Shown here: one piece after another, positions 1-8,919 of the stretch
How positions within the stretch are numbered: position 1 is the stretch's first letter
How the letters are laid out: each line of letters starts with the position of its first letter
Assembly (NCBI RefSeq): GCF_002207865.1
Contig: NZ_BDQM01000001.1
Span: 310,001 to 374,000, forward strand
Source of the DNA: Colwellia marinimaniae
GTDB taxonomy: Bacteria; Pseudomonadota; Gammaproteobacteria; Enterobacterales; Alteromonadaceae
DNA: 64,000 nt
Direction: 5' to 3'
The notes under the pieces: model-generated
Database searches by the model: none
Told to the model about the DNA's origin: nothing
What the model saw: only the letters and a program-made list of their open reading frames with translations
Made by a program: the position numbers and the translations under genes

Positions 1-242
1 TGTGTTCAGTTGAGGTGATTTTTTATTTCCAGCCAAGGTGTTGCTCAAAATATTACTCTCATTTAAGGGCAATTGTTTTGCGGGGATTGCCACTTGTGCT
101 AAATTTTTTTCTTCCTCACTTTGGGGGCACAAGCTCTAACCAGCACATAAATGTGCTTATTGACTTAGTTCGATTGGGATTATGCCCAGCAAGTAATAAT
201 TGCTATGATGATGACCATTTTCTTAATCATTTTATTTTACCG
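1..242. other. upstream region of hrpB
   Basis: The hrpB reading frame stays open back to about position 15, but the translated stretch is Cys/Phe/Leu-rich and unlike any helicase N-terminus, so I treat it as non-coding. It holds a short palindrome at 142-157 (GCACAT, AA, ATGTGC with matching flanks) that could be an operator. I could not place a promoter convincingly. Confidence 0.5.
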
Positions 243-2771
243 ATGGCCGTATCTACTGCTTTACCCATAGAAGAAATTAAACAACAATTTTGCCAAACTC
301 TTGAGCAGCAAAATACGCTTATATTATCGGCGCCACCAGGAGCCGGTAAGTCAACGTGTTTACCTTTATGGTTATTAACTTTGCCAAGCTTGGCCAATAA
401 AAAAATTTATTTACTGCAACCCAGACGTTTAGCCGTTAAAAATATAGCCATTTTTTTAGCAAAGCAATTAGATGAAAAAGTAGGTGAAACCGTTGGTTAT
501 CGATTACGCAATGATAGTAAAACATCTAAAAATACTCGCCTTGAAGTGATCACTGAAGGAATATTAACCCAAATCATTCAAAATGATGCTGAGCTGTCAG
601 GAACAGCATTAGTCATTTTTGATGAATTTCATGAGCGAAGTTTGCAAGGAGATTTAGCTTTTGCCCTCACCCGTGAAGTACAAACAGAGTTACGAGAGGA
701 TTTAAAAATACTGCTTATGTCGGCGACGCTAGACATTGAGTATTTAAGTAAAGCGTTACCTGATGCACACCTACTTAGCAGCGAAGGGCGAAGCTTTCCT
801 GTTGAAGTAAGTTATCAAGCACCTAAGAGTCATTTGCGCTGGCGTGAGCATGCCTTGGCGGTTATTAAAGATAAAATGTTCAACCATGTTGGTTCAATAT
901 TGGTTTTTTTACCTGGCATCGCCGATATTCGTTTTTTAGTTGAGCGTTTAAGTGCTGAACAAGCCGAAGGGGTAAAGGTTTGTCCTTTATTTGGTGAGCA
1001 GAGTTTAAAGGAGCAACAACAAGCCATAGCACCGTGCGAAAATGGCCAGCGGAAAATTGTTTTAGCAACCAATATCGCGGAAACGTCCCTAACTATTGAT
1101 GGCATTGATCTGGTTATTGATTGTGGCCTTGAAAAAGTCGCTATTTACGATAGTAGTAGTTTGATGAATAAGCTGATGCAAAAGCAAATAGCAAAAGCTT
1201 CAGCGGTGCAAAGAGCAGGGCGTGCCGGGCGCTTAATGCCAGGGCAGTGTATCCGCTTATATGGTAAAGATGATTTTGAGCGCAGGCCGCAACATAGTGT
1301 CAATGATATTCAACAAGCAGACCTATTACCGACGCTTATTGAAGCGGCACGTTGGGGCGTTGCTGCTTTAAAAGCATTACCCTTACTGGAGCTGCCCAGT
1401 AGCACTAAGGAGCAGCAAGCTTGGCAAGAATTACAAAGTTTAGCTATTGTCGATGGCAAAAATCTACTGACCAAACATGGCGATAAAGTATCAAAGTTAC
1501 CTTGTCATCCACGTTTTGCACACATGATATTAATGGCAAAAAATCACGGCCAGCAAGCAACACACTTAGCTTGTTTAATCGCGGCATTACTTGAAGAACG
1601 TGATGTATTAGGGCCGCAGGCGCAATACGATTGTGATTTAAGCCATCGATTGCAATTACTGATTAAAGGCGGCAGTAATAAAAATCCATTATTAACACGG
1701 ATTTTACAACAAGCCCATCGACTTGCTCAACAGGTGCAATTACGCTTTAGCATACACTCATTAGATTTAGCAAAAGCAGGTCTACTGCTTGCTTATGCTT
1801 ACCCAGAAAGAGTGGCCAAGGCTCGTGGTAACCATGGCGACTATATCTGTGTTAACGGTAAAGGGGTTTCAGTTCATGAGCAAGACGCGTTAGCAAATGA
1901 AGACTTTATTGTGATTGCTCAAGCCATGCAGCGTGATAGTCAGCTCAACGTACGTTTAGCTAGCCATATTAGCTTGGTAGAGATTACTGAGGTTTTTTCC
2001 AAGCAAATTAAACAGCAAAATATAGCCAAATTTGATGGTAAGAGCGGTAGGATAATAACGCGACAGCAAATATTATTAGGCGCCATTGTGTTATCCGATC
2101 TGCCTTTAAAACAAGCAGTAACGTCGGAAAGCATTAGTGACATGTGGTGTGATCTAATCAGAAAAAAAGGCCTGGGTTTTTTACCTTGGCAGGGTAAAGA
2201 TTTAGCACTAAGATCACGTTGGCAATGGTTAAATAAGTACTTTCCAGAATATAATTTAGCCCCTATCGATGACCATAACTTATTAGCTGAGCTAGCAATT
2301 TGGTTTGCTCCTTTTGTTGGTGATATAAAAACGAAAGCACAACTAGCTAAGCTAGACTTATCAGCAATGTTATTATCTTTACTTAACTATCAAGGGCAAA
2401 AAATATTAACACAAGCGGCGCCACCTGTTTATATTGGCCCCACTGGGCGTCACTGTCCCATTAGCTATGATTTGGAGCGTTCGCCAAAAGTTTCACTGCC
2501 TATGCAGGAGCTCTATGGCTTAACACAAACGCCGAATATAGGTGTTTTAGTGGGGGTAAATGAACAAAAACAAGGTATTCCGCTGTTATTAGAATTGCTT
2601 TCTCCTGCGCAACGCCCTATTCAAGTAACACAAGATTTAGTTAAATTTTGGTCTGGCAGTTATCAAGCAGTGCAAAAAGATATGAAAAGCCGTTATCCTA
2701 GGCATTATTGGCCGGACGATCCTGCCAATGCTAAGGCCACTAATAAAACTAAACGCCATATAAAAGAATAA
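243..2771 (+). CDS. hrpB: ATP-dependent helicase HrpB
   Basis: This is a DEAH-type superfamily 2 RNA helicase of the HrpB family, whose precise cellular role is poorly known. From the ATG at 243 the protein is 842 residues, close to the usual 810-840. Walker A (PPGAGKST) is near residues 31-38, the Walker B box DEFH with the family-typical ERSLQ follows near 127-135, motif III (SAT) lies near 160, and the QRAGRAGR motif VI is further on. The C-terminal half carries the HrpB-specific region with the YxxGPTGR-like stretch. I chose this start because similarity to the family begins at MAVSTALPIEEI; the in-frame extension to position 15 looks spurious. mrcB follows after 44 bases on the same strand, as in E. 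coli. Confidence 0.93.
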   Translation: MAVSTALPIEEIKQQFCQTLEQQNTLILSAPPGAGKSTCLPLWLLTLPSLANKKIYLLQPRRLAVKNIAIFLAKQLDEKVGETVGYRLRNDSKTSKNTRLEVITEGILTQIIQNDAELSGTALVIFDEFHERSLQGDLAFALTREVQTELREDLKILLMSATLDIEYLSKALPDAHLLSSEGRSFPVEVSYQAPKSHLRWREHALAVIKDKMFNHVGSILVFLPGIADIRFLVERLSAEQAEGVKVCPLFGEQSLKEQQQAIAPCENGQRKIVLATNIAETSLTIDGIDLVIDCGLEKVAIYDSSSLMNKLMQKQIAKASAVQRAGRAGRLMPGQCIRLYGKDDFERRPQHSVNDIQQADLLPTLIEAARWGVAALKALPLLELPSSTKEQQAWQELQSLAIVDGKNLLTKHGDKVSKLPCHPRFAHMILMAKNHGQQATHLACLIAALLEERDVLGPQAQYDCDLSHRLQLLIKGGSNKNPLLTRILQQAHRLAQQVQLRFSIHSLDLAKAGLLLAYAYPERVAKARGNHGDYICVNGKGVSVHEQDALANEDFIVIAQAMQRDSQLNVRLASHISLVEITEVFSKQIKQQNIAKFDGKSGRIITRQQILLGAIVLSDLPLKQAVTSESISDMWCDLIRKKGLGFLPWQGKDLALRSRWQWLNKYFPEYNLAPIDDHNLLAELAIWFAPFVGDIKTKAQLAKLDLSAMLLSLLNYQGQKILTQAAPPVYIGPTGRHCPISYDLERSPKVSLPMQELYGLTQTPNIGVLVGVNEQKQGIPLLLELLSPAQRPIQVTQDLVKFWSGSYQAVQKDMKSRYPRHYWPDDPANAKATNKTKRHIKE

Positions 2772-2815
2772 CCCGATTACATCACTAGGTTAAATAACTA
2801 AGCATATCGAAAATA

Positions 2816-5125
2816 ATGTCAAAAAATAAAGTCAAAAAACGTAGCAGCTCATCTGGGAAAAAAAGCTCAATATTAGCGCGAGTAGGCATCACCTTAGGTA
2901 AATTAATGATTGCCCTCATTTTTACCCTAGGGATTTTTTCAATTTATCTTGATGCAAAGATAAGAAAAACCTTCGAAGGGCAGCGCTGGCATGTGCCAGT
3001 GCAAGTTTATGGCCAACTACAAAAATTACAACTGGGGGAACGCGCCAACCTTGCCGAGCTAGCCGAGTCACTCATTATTAATGGCTATAACAAAGTCAAT
3101 TATGTCACTAGAGTTGGGCAGTTTTCCTTATCTACCAATCAGTTGGAAATTTTTCAGCGTCCATTTGATTTTGTTGATAGCGTAAATCATGGCCAGCAAT
3201 TAATGGTGGAAGTTGTCAGTGATATTGTGGTGGCCTTAAGTGTCGATCAACAAGCCGTGGCAGAGTTAACACTTGAGCCTCAGTTATTGGCGCGTTTAGT
3301 ACCTGACAATAAGGAAGATCGTGTCCTAGTTGCCCTTGAAGAGGTGCCCAGTCAGCTAATCGATACCTTATTATTAATTGAAGACCGAGGTTTTTATCAC
3401 CATCATGGGGTTTCGCCGCTAGGTATTGTTCGTGCTCTTATTAACAATATTCGAGCCGGGCGTACCGTACAAGGTGGTAGTACCTTAACCCAGCAGTTGG
3501 CGAAAAATATGTTTCTTAATCGAGAACGCACAATTTCTCGAAAAATTAAAGAAGCACTGATGGCGTTAATTTTAGAATTTAGGTACAGCAAAGACCAATT
3601 ATTAGAAGCCTACATTAATGAAGTCTATTTAGGGCAAAATTATGCCAATGGTGTTTATGGTTTTGGTTTGGCCGCAAAGTTCTATTTTGGCAAAGCCATT
3701 AATGAATTAACCAATGCTCAAATGGCCTTATTGGTAGCGCAAGTTAAAGGGCCAAGTTACTACGACCCTTGGCGTCATCCTGAACGTGCGATAGAACGCC
3801 GTGATCTGGTGTTAAGGTTAATGTTTGAACAGCATTTATTATCACTGGTTGATTTTGAACAAGCGGCGGAGTCTTCTTTGTCTATTAGGCCTAATAGGCG
3901 TTTAGCTAAAAAAAATTATCCCGCGTATTTACAACTTGTTAATGCTGAGCTAAACCAGCACCTTTCAAGTTTTACCCAAAAATCAGGCATTAAAGTTTTT
4001 ACCGGCTTCTCACATCGCAGTCAGCAGTTATTAGAACAAAGTGTTGCCCAGCAATTACCACGCTTAGAACGACAATATAAACAAAGCGGTTTAGAGGTGG
4101 CAATGGTCGTCACTGATATTGCTAGTGGCGAAATTAGAGCATTGGTTGGCGGTAGGGAAAGTGGCTATGCGGGTTTTAATCGTGCACTTAACGCGAAGCG
4201 ACATATCGGCTCTTTAATTAAACCGGCGATTTATGCCGCGGCATTAGAGCGTTTCCATCAATATAATTTTGCCACTATTCTTGATGATAAGGCGATAACC
4301 TTAAAAAGTGGCTCAGGTAACAAGTGGCAGCCAAAAAATTATGATGGCAAATATCGAGGGCAAGTTTCATTAATTGAGGGCTTGGTATACTCCCTGAATA
4401 TACCAACGATTAATCTTGGTATGAGCTTGGGTTTAGATAACGTTGCGGATGCTATTAAAACCTTAGGTTTTCAACATAAACTGCAAATGCGCCCATCGGT
4501 CTTATTAGGCGCAATTAATATGTCACCATTGGACGTTAACCAATTATATTTAACGATTGCGGCAAAAGGTTATGCTCAAAAGAGCCATACCATCACCAAA
4601 ATCCTGTCTGCCAACAATGAAGTTTTATGGCAACAGCAGCAATTAAGTGAGCAGCGTTTATCGAGTAATACCGCTTATTTACTGGATTATGCCTTAACAC
4701 AAGTTACTCAAATAGGCACTGCTAAGTCACTGACTTGGCGTTTGAATAATAACAAGGTCGCGGGGAAAACGGGTACCAGTAACGCCTTACGAGATAGTTG
4801 GTTTGTTGGCTATGATAACCGCCTCTTAGTCACTACCTGGTTAGGAAAAGATAATAACGCACCAACAGGATTAACAGGAAGTAGCGGTGCGCTAACGTTA
4901 TTCGCAGATTTTATGAAAAAACAAGGCGTAGTCAATAGAATTTTAGAAAAACCGGCAGGTATAGTCATCACGTTATTTGAACAACAAACGGGTAATGCTG
5001 TTACCGATGACTGCGCCAATACCGTGGTTTATCCTGCTGTTCGAGCAGGAATCATAACGTCCAAGCAATGTTTACAAGAAAAAGTAGATACGCGATCTTG
5101 GTTTGAGAAGGTATTTGGTGACTAG
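2816..5125 (+). CDS. mrcB: bifunctional penicillin-binding protein 1B
   Basis: A class A penicillin-binding protein that polymerises and cross-links peptidoglycan at the inner membrane. A basic cytoplasmic N-terminus is followed by one membrane anchor at about residues 23-45 and a UB2H-like region. The GT51 glycosyltransferase has its catalytic Glu in EDRGF (about residue 190) and the GGSTLTQQLAKN motif near 220. The transpeptidase has SLIK (Ser near 466), a YSLN motif and KTGT near 650. The 769-residue length fits E. coli PBP1B, and the UB2H-like region and hrpB neighbour favour PBP1B over PBP1A. It ends in a bidirectional terminator shared with the convergent DUF3718 gene. Confidence 0.94.
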   Translation: MSKNKVKKRSSSSGKKSSILARVGITLGKLMIALIFTLGIFSIYLDAKIRKTFEGQRWHVPVQVYGQLQKLQLGERANLAELAESLIINGYNKVNYVTRVGQFSLSTNQLEIFQRPFDFVDSVNHGQQLMVEVVSDIVVALSVDQQAVAELTLEPQLLARLVPDNKEDRVLVALEEVPSQLIDTLLLIEDRGFYHHHGVSPLGIVRALINNIRAGRTVQGGSTLTQQLAKNMFLNRERTISRKIKEALMALILEFRYSKDQLLEAYINEVYLGQNYANGVYGFGLAAKFYFGKAINELTNAQMALLVAQVKGPSYYDPWRHPERAIERRDLVLRLMFEQHLLSLVDFEQAAESSLSIRPNRRLAKKNYPAYLQLVNAELNQHLSSFTQKSGIKVFTGFSHRSQQLLEQSVAQQLPRLERQYKQSGLEVAMVVTDIASGEIRALVGGRESGYAGFNRALNAKRHIGSLIKPAIYAAALERFHQYNFATILDDKAITLKSGSGNKWQPKNYDGKYRGQVSLIEGLVYSLNIPTINLGMSLGLDNVADAIKTLGFQHKLQMRPSVLLGAINMSPLDVNQLYLTIAAKGYAQKSHTITKILSANNEVLWQQQQLSEQRLSSNTAYLLDYALTQVTQIGTAKSLTWRLNNNKVAGKTGTSNALRDSWFVGYDNRLLVTTWLGKDNNAPTGLTGSSGALTLFADFMKKQGVVNRILEKPAGIVITLFEQQTGNAVTDDCANTVVYPAVRAGIITSKQCLQEKVDTRSWFEKVFGD

Positions 5126-5147
5126 GTAGGATATTAACAGTAAATAT

Positions 5148-5181
5148 GAACGCTCAAGCATATCCGTTGAGCGTTCTTATT
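5148..5181. terminator. bidirectional terminator between mrcB and DUF3718 gene
   Basis: A perfect 10-bp stem (GAACGCTCAA at 5148-5157, TTGAGCGTTC at 5167-5176) with a 9-base loop is followed by TTATTT on the plus strand and ATATTTA on the minus strand. It sits between convergent genes. Confidence 0.8.
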
Positions 5182-5192
5182 TAGCCGTCACC

Positions 5193-5537
5193 TTAAAAGG
5201 TTACTTTAACTTTTGATAATGCAGCAACATCGGTAATACTGACATTACCAATACTTCTTTGCAGTCTAGCTGCTGTTTTATCAGCGCCATAACTTTCAGC
5301 AAAACTTATCACGTCTTGACCATTACACATTAATTTTAATGCGACGGTTTTAGTTTGTAAGCGATATCCTTTTGTGGTGCCTTTTAGTTTGATAATGCTG
5401 TTACTTTTCGCTGCTTTACAAACATCAATAAGGGCTTTTTCCATATAAGGTGACATTGCCGCTTGGCTAGGCAAACTGATAGCTAACAGGGGTAAAGCGG
5501 CAGCAAGAGCTACTAGGGTTTTTTTAATCGTAGTCAT
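5193..5537 (-). CDS. secreted DUF3718 family protein
   Basis: A small 114-residue exported protein resembling the DUF3718 family, which I know mainly from Alteromonadales; its function is unknown. A Sec signal peptide (basic MTTIKK, then a hydrophobic stretch) ends in SQA around residue 26. The mature part has just two cysteines (C40 and C71), which could form a disulphide in the periplasm. The start is supported by GGAG seven bases upstream. It is monocistronic and faces mrcB across a shared terminator. Confidence 0.75.
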   Translation of the reverse strand: MTTIKKTLVALAAALPLLAISLPSQAAMSPYMEKALIDVCKAAKSNSIIKLKGTTKGYRLQTKTVALKLMCNGQDVISFAESYGADKTAARLQRSIGNVSITDVAALSKVKVTF

Positions 5538-6003
5538 AATAATTCTCCAAAGTGTTTTTATAATTCGTTAGTGTTTTATATGCCTAGCAATGCAAGGCAC
5601 AACATAATAGTGGACTGTTTTTAGCTAAAAGTTGTAACCATTCGCCCAGATAATGTAAGCAAAAACCAAGGGTTTAATGATGGAAATTTGCTAAGTGATT
5701 GATTGCTTGTTTATTCAACAATATTCCTTGTATAGTACTGACATTAATCTTTACATTTTGTGATTTTTTGACATACGAAACTTGCTGTAGGTGTGATTAA
5801 ACTCACGGTAATTGACCCAGGCTAGCGACTATTGTCTTGTTAAAAAGACTATCGACTGTTTTTATATACAGTTGTTATTGCTACTGTGTTATTGTGGTTA
5901 AATAAAATAATCTGGATAGACGTTAATTTAATGTACTTGGCATTAATTTAGTAACGATGTAGCGAGCCTTTATTGAGCTCAAATTTAGGAATGGGGAAAA
6001 CTA
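5538..6003. other. intergenic region with divergent promoters
   Basis: This 466-base AT-rich gap lies between the divergent DUF3718 gene and yebG. Its only firm signal is the LexA box at 5856-5871; a possible -35 (TTGTTA at 5837-5842) places the box over the -10 region. The yebG leader of about 130 bases shows no hairpin I would defend. Confidence 0.5.
5856..5871. promoter_or_regulatory. LexA (SOS) box of yebG
   Basis: CTG, ten bases (TTTTTATATA), CAG exactly fits the gammaproteobacterial LexA operator CTGT-N8-ACAG with its AT-rich centre. It lies about 130 bases upstream of the yebG start, and yebG is LexA-regulated in E. coli. Confidence 0.88.
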
Positions 6004-6366
6004 ATGGCAGTTGAAAGTCGGTTTGTAGTGATTAGAAACGGGGTAGAGGCGAAAACATTTATGGATAAAAAATCAGCAGATGAATATGACAAAATGTTGG
6101 ACATGGCTGATAACTTAAGCCAAATGTTCTCTCAATCACCGGTAGAGTTAAGTGATAGTGTCAATGAAGAATTAAGCATTTATTTTGCGCAACATAGAGA
6201 TGAGGTACTTGTCGCTTTATTGGCTAAAAAACCGACTAAAGCCGTTAGCAAGTCCAGTGAAAAAGTAGCGACTACGCCCATTGCTGAGGTGATTGATGCC
6301 AATGCAGATAAAAAAAATACCGTTAAAGCTAAAAAAAGTAAAACTAAAGCAAGCACAACCGAGTAA
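6004..6366 (+). CDS. yebG: SOS-inducible protein YebG
   Basis: A homolog of the DNA-damage-inducible protein YebG: the N-terminus MAVESRFVVIRNG aligns closely with E. coli MAVEVKYVVIREG, followed by the conserved AdaYDKMLDmAD and SPVel segments. The biochemical role is unknown. At 120 residues it is longer than the 96-residue E. coli protein; the extra length is a Lys/Ala/Thr-rich C-terminal tail that could contact nucleic acid. The SOS assignment is strengthened by the LexA box upstream. A possible Shine-Dalgarno (AGGAATGGGG) precedes the ATG. Confidence 0.88.
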   Translation: MAVESRFVVIRNGVEAKTFMDKKSADEYDKMLDMADNLSQMFSQSPVELSDSVNEELSIYFAQHRDEVLVALLAKKPTKAVSKSSEKVATTPIAEVIDANADKKNTVKAKKSKTKASTTE

Positions 6367-6411
6367 AATGATGTCAGTTAATCAATGATAAGGTGTTGTG
6401 GTTAGTCTTCT

Positions 6412-7167
6412 ATGCTTGAATATCAACTTATCCGTAGTAAGCGTAGAAAGACACTCAGCTTACAAGTTAAGTATGGTCGTGTGACTGTACGTGCGCCTTA
6501 TTATGTTAAATTAGCTTTTATTGATACTTTTATCCAAGAAAAGTCCGCTTGGTTACAAGCAAAGTTAATTGAGCAGCAAAAGCTAGTAAATTTTTGTGAC
6601 TTTAGCCAAGGCTCAAGTTTGCTTTTTTTAGGTGAGCCAGTAAGCCTTAATATATATCAAGCAAAAAAGGCGCAGGTCTTTTTTAGTGATAACTTAGCAA
6701 CTGACGCGGATTTATTAAGCGGGCAGCCGTTAGCGCCCAGACAACTTAATGTTGTTATTAGCCATCGAGTCAAGGCTAAACTAACGGGGACTCGAGCAAT
6801 AACTACCCAGGTAAAAAAACAACTGGAAGGTTATTTTAAGCAACAAGCTGAAAACCTTATCATTCAGCGTCTTGACGTTATAAGTGAGCAAACGGCTTTA
6901 ATTCCAACAAAAGTTAATATTCGCCAATATCGTGCTCGGTGGGGCAGTTGTAATAATCGAGGAGAAGTTAGCTTTAATTACTTGTTAATGATGGCACCGG
7001 TATTTGTCCTTGATTATGTTATTGTCCATGAATTATGCCACTTAACATTCCTTGATCACTCTAAAGGCTTTTGGCAATTGGTTGAGCAACACTGTCCTAA
7101 TTATCAACAACCCAGGCAATGGCTTAGCCATCATCAATCACAACTATACTGGCAAAACCCTGCGTAA
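6412..7167 (+). CDS. YgjP-like M48-type metallopeptidase domain protein
   Basis: A 251-residue protein of the YgjP/DUF45 family of predicted zinc metallohydrolases. The zinc site is visible as HELCH at residues 206-210 with a third ligand His at 216, inside the family pattern VIVHELCHL..LDHSKGFW. The conserved RARWGSC segment lies just before it, near residues 178-184. No signal peptide is present, so it is probably cytoplasmic. It follows yebG by 45 bases on the same strand and may be cotranscribed with it. The substrate is unknown. Confidence 0.85.
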   Translation: MLEYQLIRSKRRKTLSLQVKYGRVTVRAPYYVKLAFIDTFIQEKSAWLQAKLIEQQKLVNFCDFSQGSSLLFLGEPVSLNIYQAKKAQVFFSDNLATDADLLSGQPLAPRQLNVVISHRVKAKLTGTRAITTQVKKQLEGYFKQQAENLIIQRLDVISEQTALIPTKVNIRQYRARWGSCNNRGEVSFNYLLMMAPVFVLDYVIVHELCHLTFLDHSKGFWQLVEQHCPNYQQPRQWLSHHQSQLYWQNPA

Positions 7168-7316
7168 ATAAGACAAAATAGCTAAAGATCTGTGATCTTT
7201 GTGACAAACTTAGACAAATAACCAGCCTTTAACTACACTCTTTTGCACCGCCATAAATTATAATTTGTTCACTAACTATCTTTACACTTTTTATTTAAAT
7301 TTGAAAAGGCCTTGTG

Positions 7317-7424
7317 ATGAAAATTAATTTACCTAGTATTAAACATAGTATTAAAATTATTACAGTTTATAGCAGCTCAGCAATGTTTTCTCTTGCTTGT
7401 GCATCATTTCTTATTGGCGGTTAG
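7317..7424 (+). CDS. possible 35-residue hydrophobic peptide
   Basis: An ATG-started ORF encodes a basic N-terminus (MKINLPSIKHSIK) followed by a hydrophobic, small-residue-rich C-terminus ending FLIGG. It could be a membrane microprotein or chance. No good Shine-Dalgarno precedes it. I do not recognise it. Confidence 0.2.
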   Translation: MKINLPSIKHSIKIITVYSSSAMFSLACASFLIGG

Positions 7425-7673
7425 TCTAAAACTGACGCTAAGATGTCTACATATTCCAGCAGCGCTTGATAGCGCTTAATTTCATTAGCTGCTCATGCTA
7501 GCTTAAAATGCTTGTTTAAGGATAGCAGAGCGATCCATGATCAAGGCGCCTCTTTTATTAAGGGTCGTTCAGGAGAATATGCTCCTGCATTCTCTATTAA
7601 GCTGCATTATCCATGCAGGGTTCTTAATGAACTAGGCAATGAATAAGCATTATTTGTTCAGTCATCCCCGTAG

Positions 7674-7773
7674 AGCTGGTTTATAAACGCTTTATGCAGC
7701 GTTATTGACTTCGACAATAGAATAACTATTCTCTTCAATCAATGCCTGCCTAAAGTCGTTTCAAATTCCAGCT
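7674..7773. repeat. palindromic dispersed repeat, copy A
   Basis: A 100-bp imperfect palindrome. The left end AGCTGGTTTATAAACGC mirrors the right end, which reads AGCTGGAATTTGAAACG on the other strand. The core (GCGTTATTGAC, then AACTATTCTC, then TCAATGCCTGCCT) is shared with the copies at 20946-21166 and 60659-60758. No ORF lies inside, as expected for a MITE-like or structured repeat. Confidence 0.75.
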
Positions 7774-7859
7774 GAATCCTGTATTTTGCAGTAAAATGGG
7801 TATTTATACCCTACATTATCCTGCTAATTTTACCCTTATTGACTCGGTAGCCTAAATAA

Positions 7860-7885
7860 AAGCAATTGTTGATTAACAATTGCTT
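7860..7885. terminator. terminator-like hairpin upstream of the CheY-like gene
   Basis: AGCAATTGTT (7861-7870), loop GATT, AACAATTGCT (7875-7884), extended by one A-T pair and followed by TATTTTTA. The stem is perfect but AT-rich, so termination strength is uncertain. Confidence 0.5.
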
Positions 7886-7948
7886 ATTTTTAGGGTAAAT
7901 TATCGCTAACAAAATAAATAATATAATATAATTAAGGTCCTTTCCAGT

Positions 7949-8314
7949 ATGAGTCCGTCTGTACTAATTTGTGATGATTCTAATATGGCTAGAAAGCAAG
8001 TGCTTAGAAGCTTACCCGAGCAATGGAAAACTTCAGTTCAAACGGCCAGCAATGGCGCTGAAGCCTTAAGTATTTTGCGTGATAACAGTGTTGAAGTACT
8101 CTTTCTTGATCTCACCATGCCGGGTATTGATGGCATTGGTGTCTTGCAAGGTATTCAAAAATTAAAGCTAAACTGCAGTGTTTTTGTCATATCTGCTGAT
8201 ATCCAACCCGAAATGCAAGCTAAGGTGAAAGCCTTGGGGGCAAAGGAGTTTATGCGCAAGCCAGTCAAAGCAGATATTTTACTCAATCATTTGCAACAGC
8301 ATGGTCTTTTATGA
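7949..8314 (+). CDS. CheY-like single-domain response regulator
   Basis: A 121-residue stand-alone receiver domain. The acidic pocket D9/D10, the phosphoacceptor D54 (FLDLTMPG), the switch Ser82 and the invariant Lys104 (RKPV) are all present, so it should accept phosphate. There is no output domain; it must act through partners. Its stop overlaps the start of the CheC-like gene by four bases (ATGA), and the next gene encodes a GGDEF protein, so the three are translationally coupled. The cognate kinase is not in this window. Confidence 0.9.
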   Translation: MSPSVLICDDSNMARKQVLRSLPEQWKTSVQTASNGAEALSILRDNSVEVLFLDLTMPGIDGIGVLQGIQKLKLNCSVFVISADIQPEMQAKVKALGAKEFMRKPVKADILLNHLQQHGLL

Positions 8315-8919
8315 GTGAATTTCACCTAACTGAAGATCAGCAAGACTGTCTGCAAGAGCTTATTAATATTGCTATGGGTCAAGCAAGTGACCAACTTGCT
8401 CGCTATCTGGACACCTTTGTTTATTTGAAAGTGCCCAGCATTGAAAGCGTTGATGCAAAAGATTTAATACAAACTCTGAGTCAGCAGCAAAATACCATGG
8501 CCATAGTGAGTCAAGGTTTCTTTGGCTATGAAGGTATACGTGGTGAGGCTCTGCTTGCTTATCAAGAAGAAGATTCAGGTCGAATTGCTGATTTACTCGG
8601 TTATGAGCCTGATGAGTTATCACAAGATGAACAATTAATTGATATTAGTTCTATTTTAACAACGACATTTTTGAATGTATTTGCTCGGCAAATAGATAAC
8701 CAAATGTCTTATAATGCCCCTAAATTATTGCCAATGGTGCAAAATAGTTTATTAGACCATTTACAGCAAATGACCTTTAATTGGGACGTAGCGTTAAAAA
8801 TAAATATAAATTATCAAGTCACTGATTATTCTTTTAATTGCAATATGATCTTATTGATCCCTGAAACGGCAATATTAAATATCAAAAAGGTGCTTGACCG
8901 GATCTTGGCAGACTTCTGA
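8311..8919 (+). CDS. CheC-like phosphatase family protein
   Basis: A 202-residue protein of the CheC/CheX/FliY phosphatase fold. The N-terminal half contains D12-x3-E16-x2-N19-x22-P42, matching the CheC active-site pattern that dephosphorylates CheY. In the second half the equivalent segment (SSILTTTFLN) keeps the Asn but lacks the Glu, so only one site looks active. Its likely substrate is the receiver encoded immediately upstream, with which it overlaps by four bases. The stop also overlaps the start of the diguanylate cyclase gene by one base. Confidence 0.8.
   Translation: MSEFHLTEDQQDCLQELINIAMGQASDQLARYLDTFVYLKVPSIESVDAKDLIQTLSQQQNTMAIVSQGFFGYEGIRGEALLAYQEEDSGRIADLLGYEPDELSQDEQLIDISSILTTTFLNVFARQIDNQMSYNAPKLLPMVQNSLLDHLQQMTFNWDVALKININYQVTDYSFNCNMILLIPETAILNIKKVLDRILADF

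Larger units (their letters stand above)
7168..7948. other. long intergenic region with hairpins and a dispersed repeat
   Basis: This 781-base gap holds a small hairpin just after the ygjP-like gene (AAAGATC at 7184-7190, GATCTTT at 7194-7200), a 35-codon ORF (7317-7424), repeat copy A (7674-7773), an AT-rich terminator-like hairpin (7860-7885) and two overlapping TATAAT boxes (7922-7932) before the signalling operon. The rest shows no coding character. Confidence 0.55.

Noticed and set aside
15..242. N-terminal extension of HrpB by 76 residues
   Set aside because: The sequence is Cys/Phe-rich, unlike the family, and the homologous N-terminus starts at the ATG at 243.
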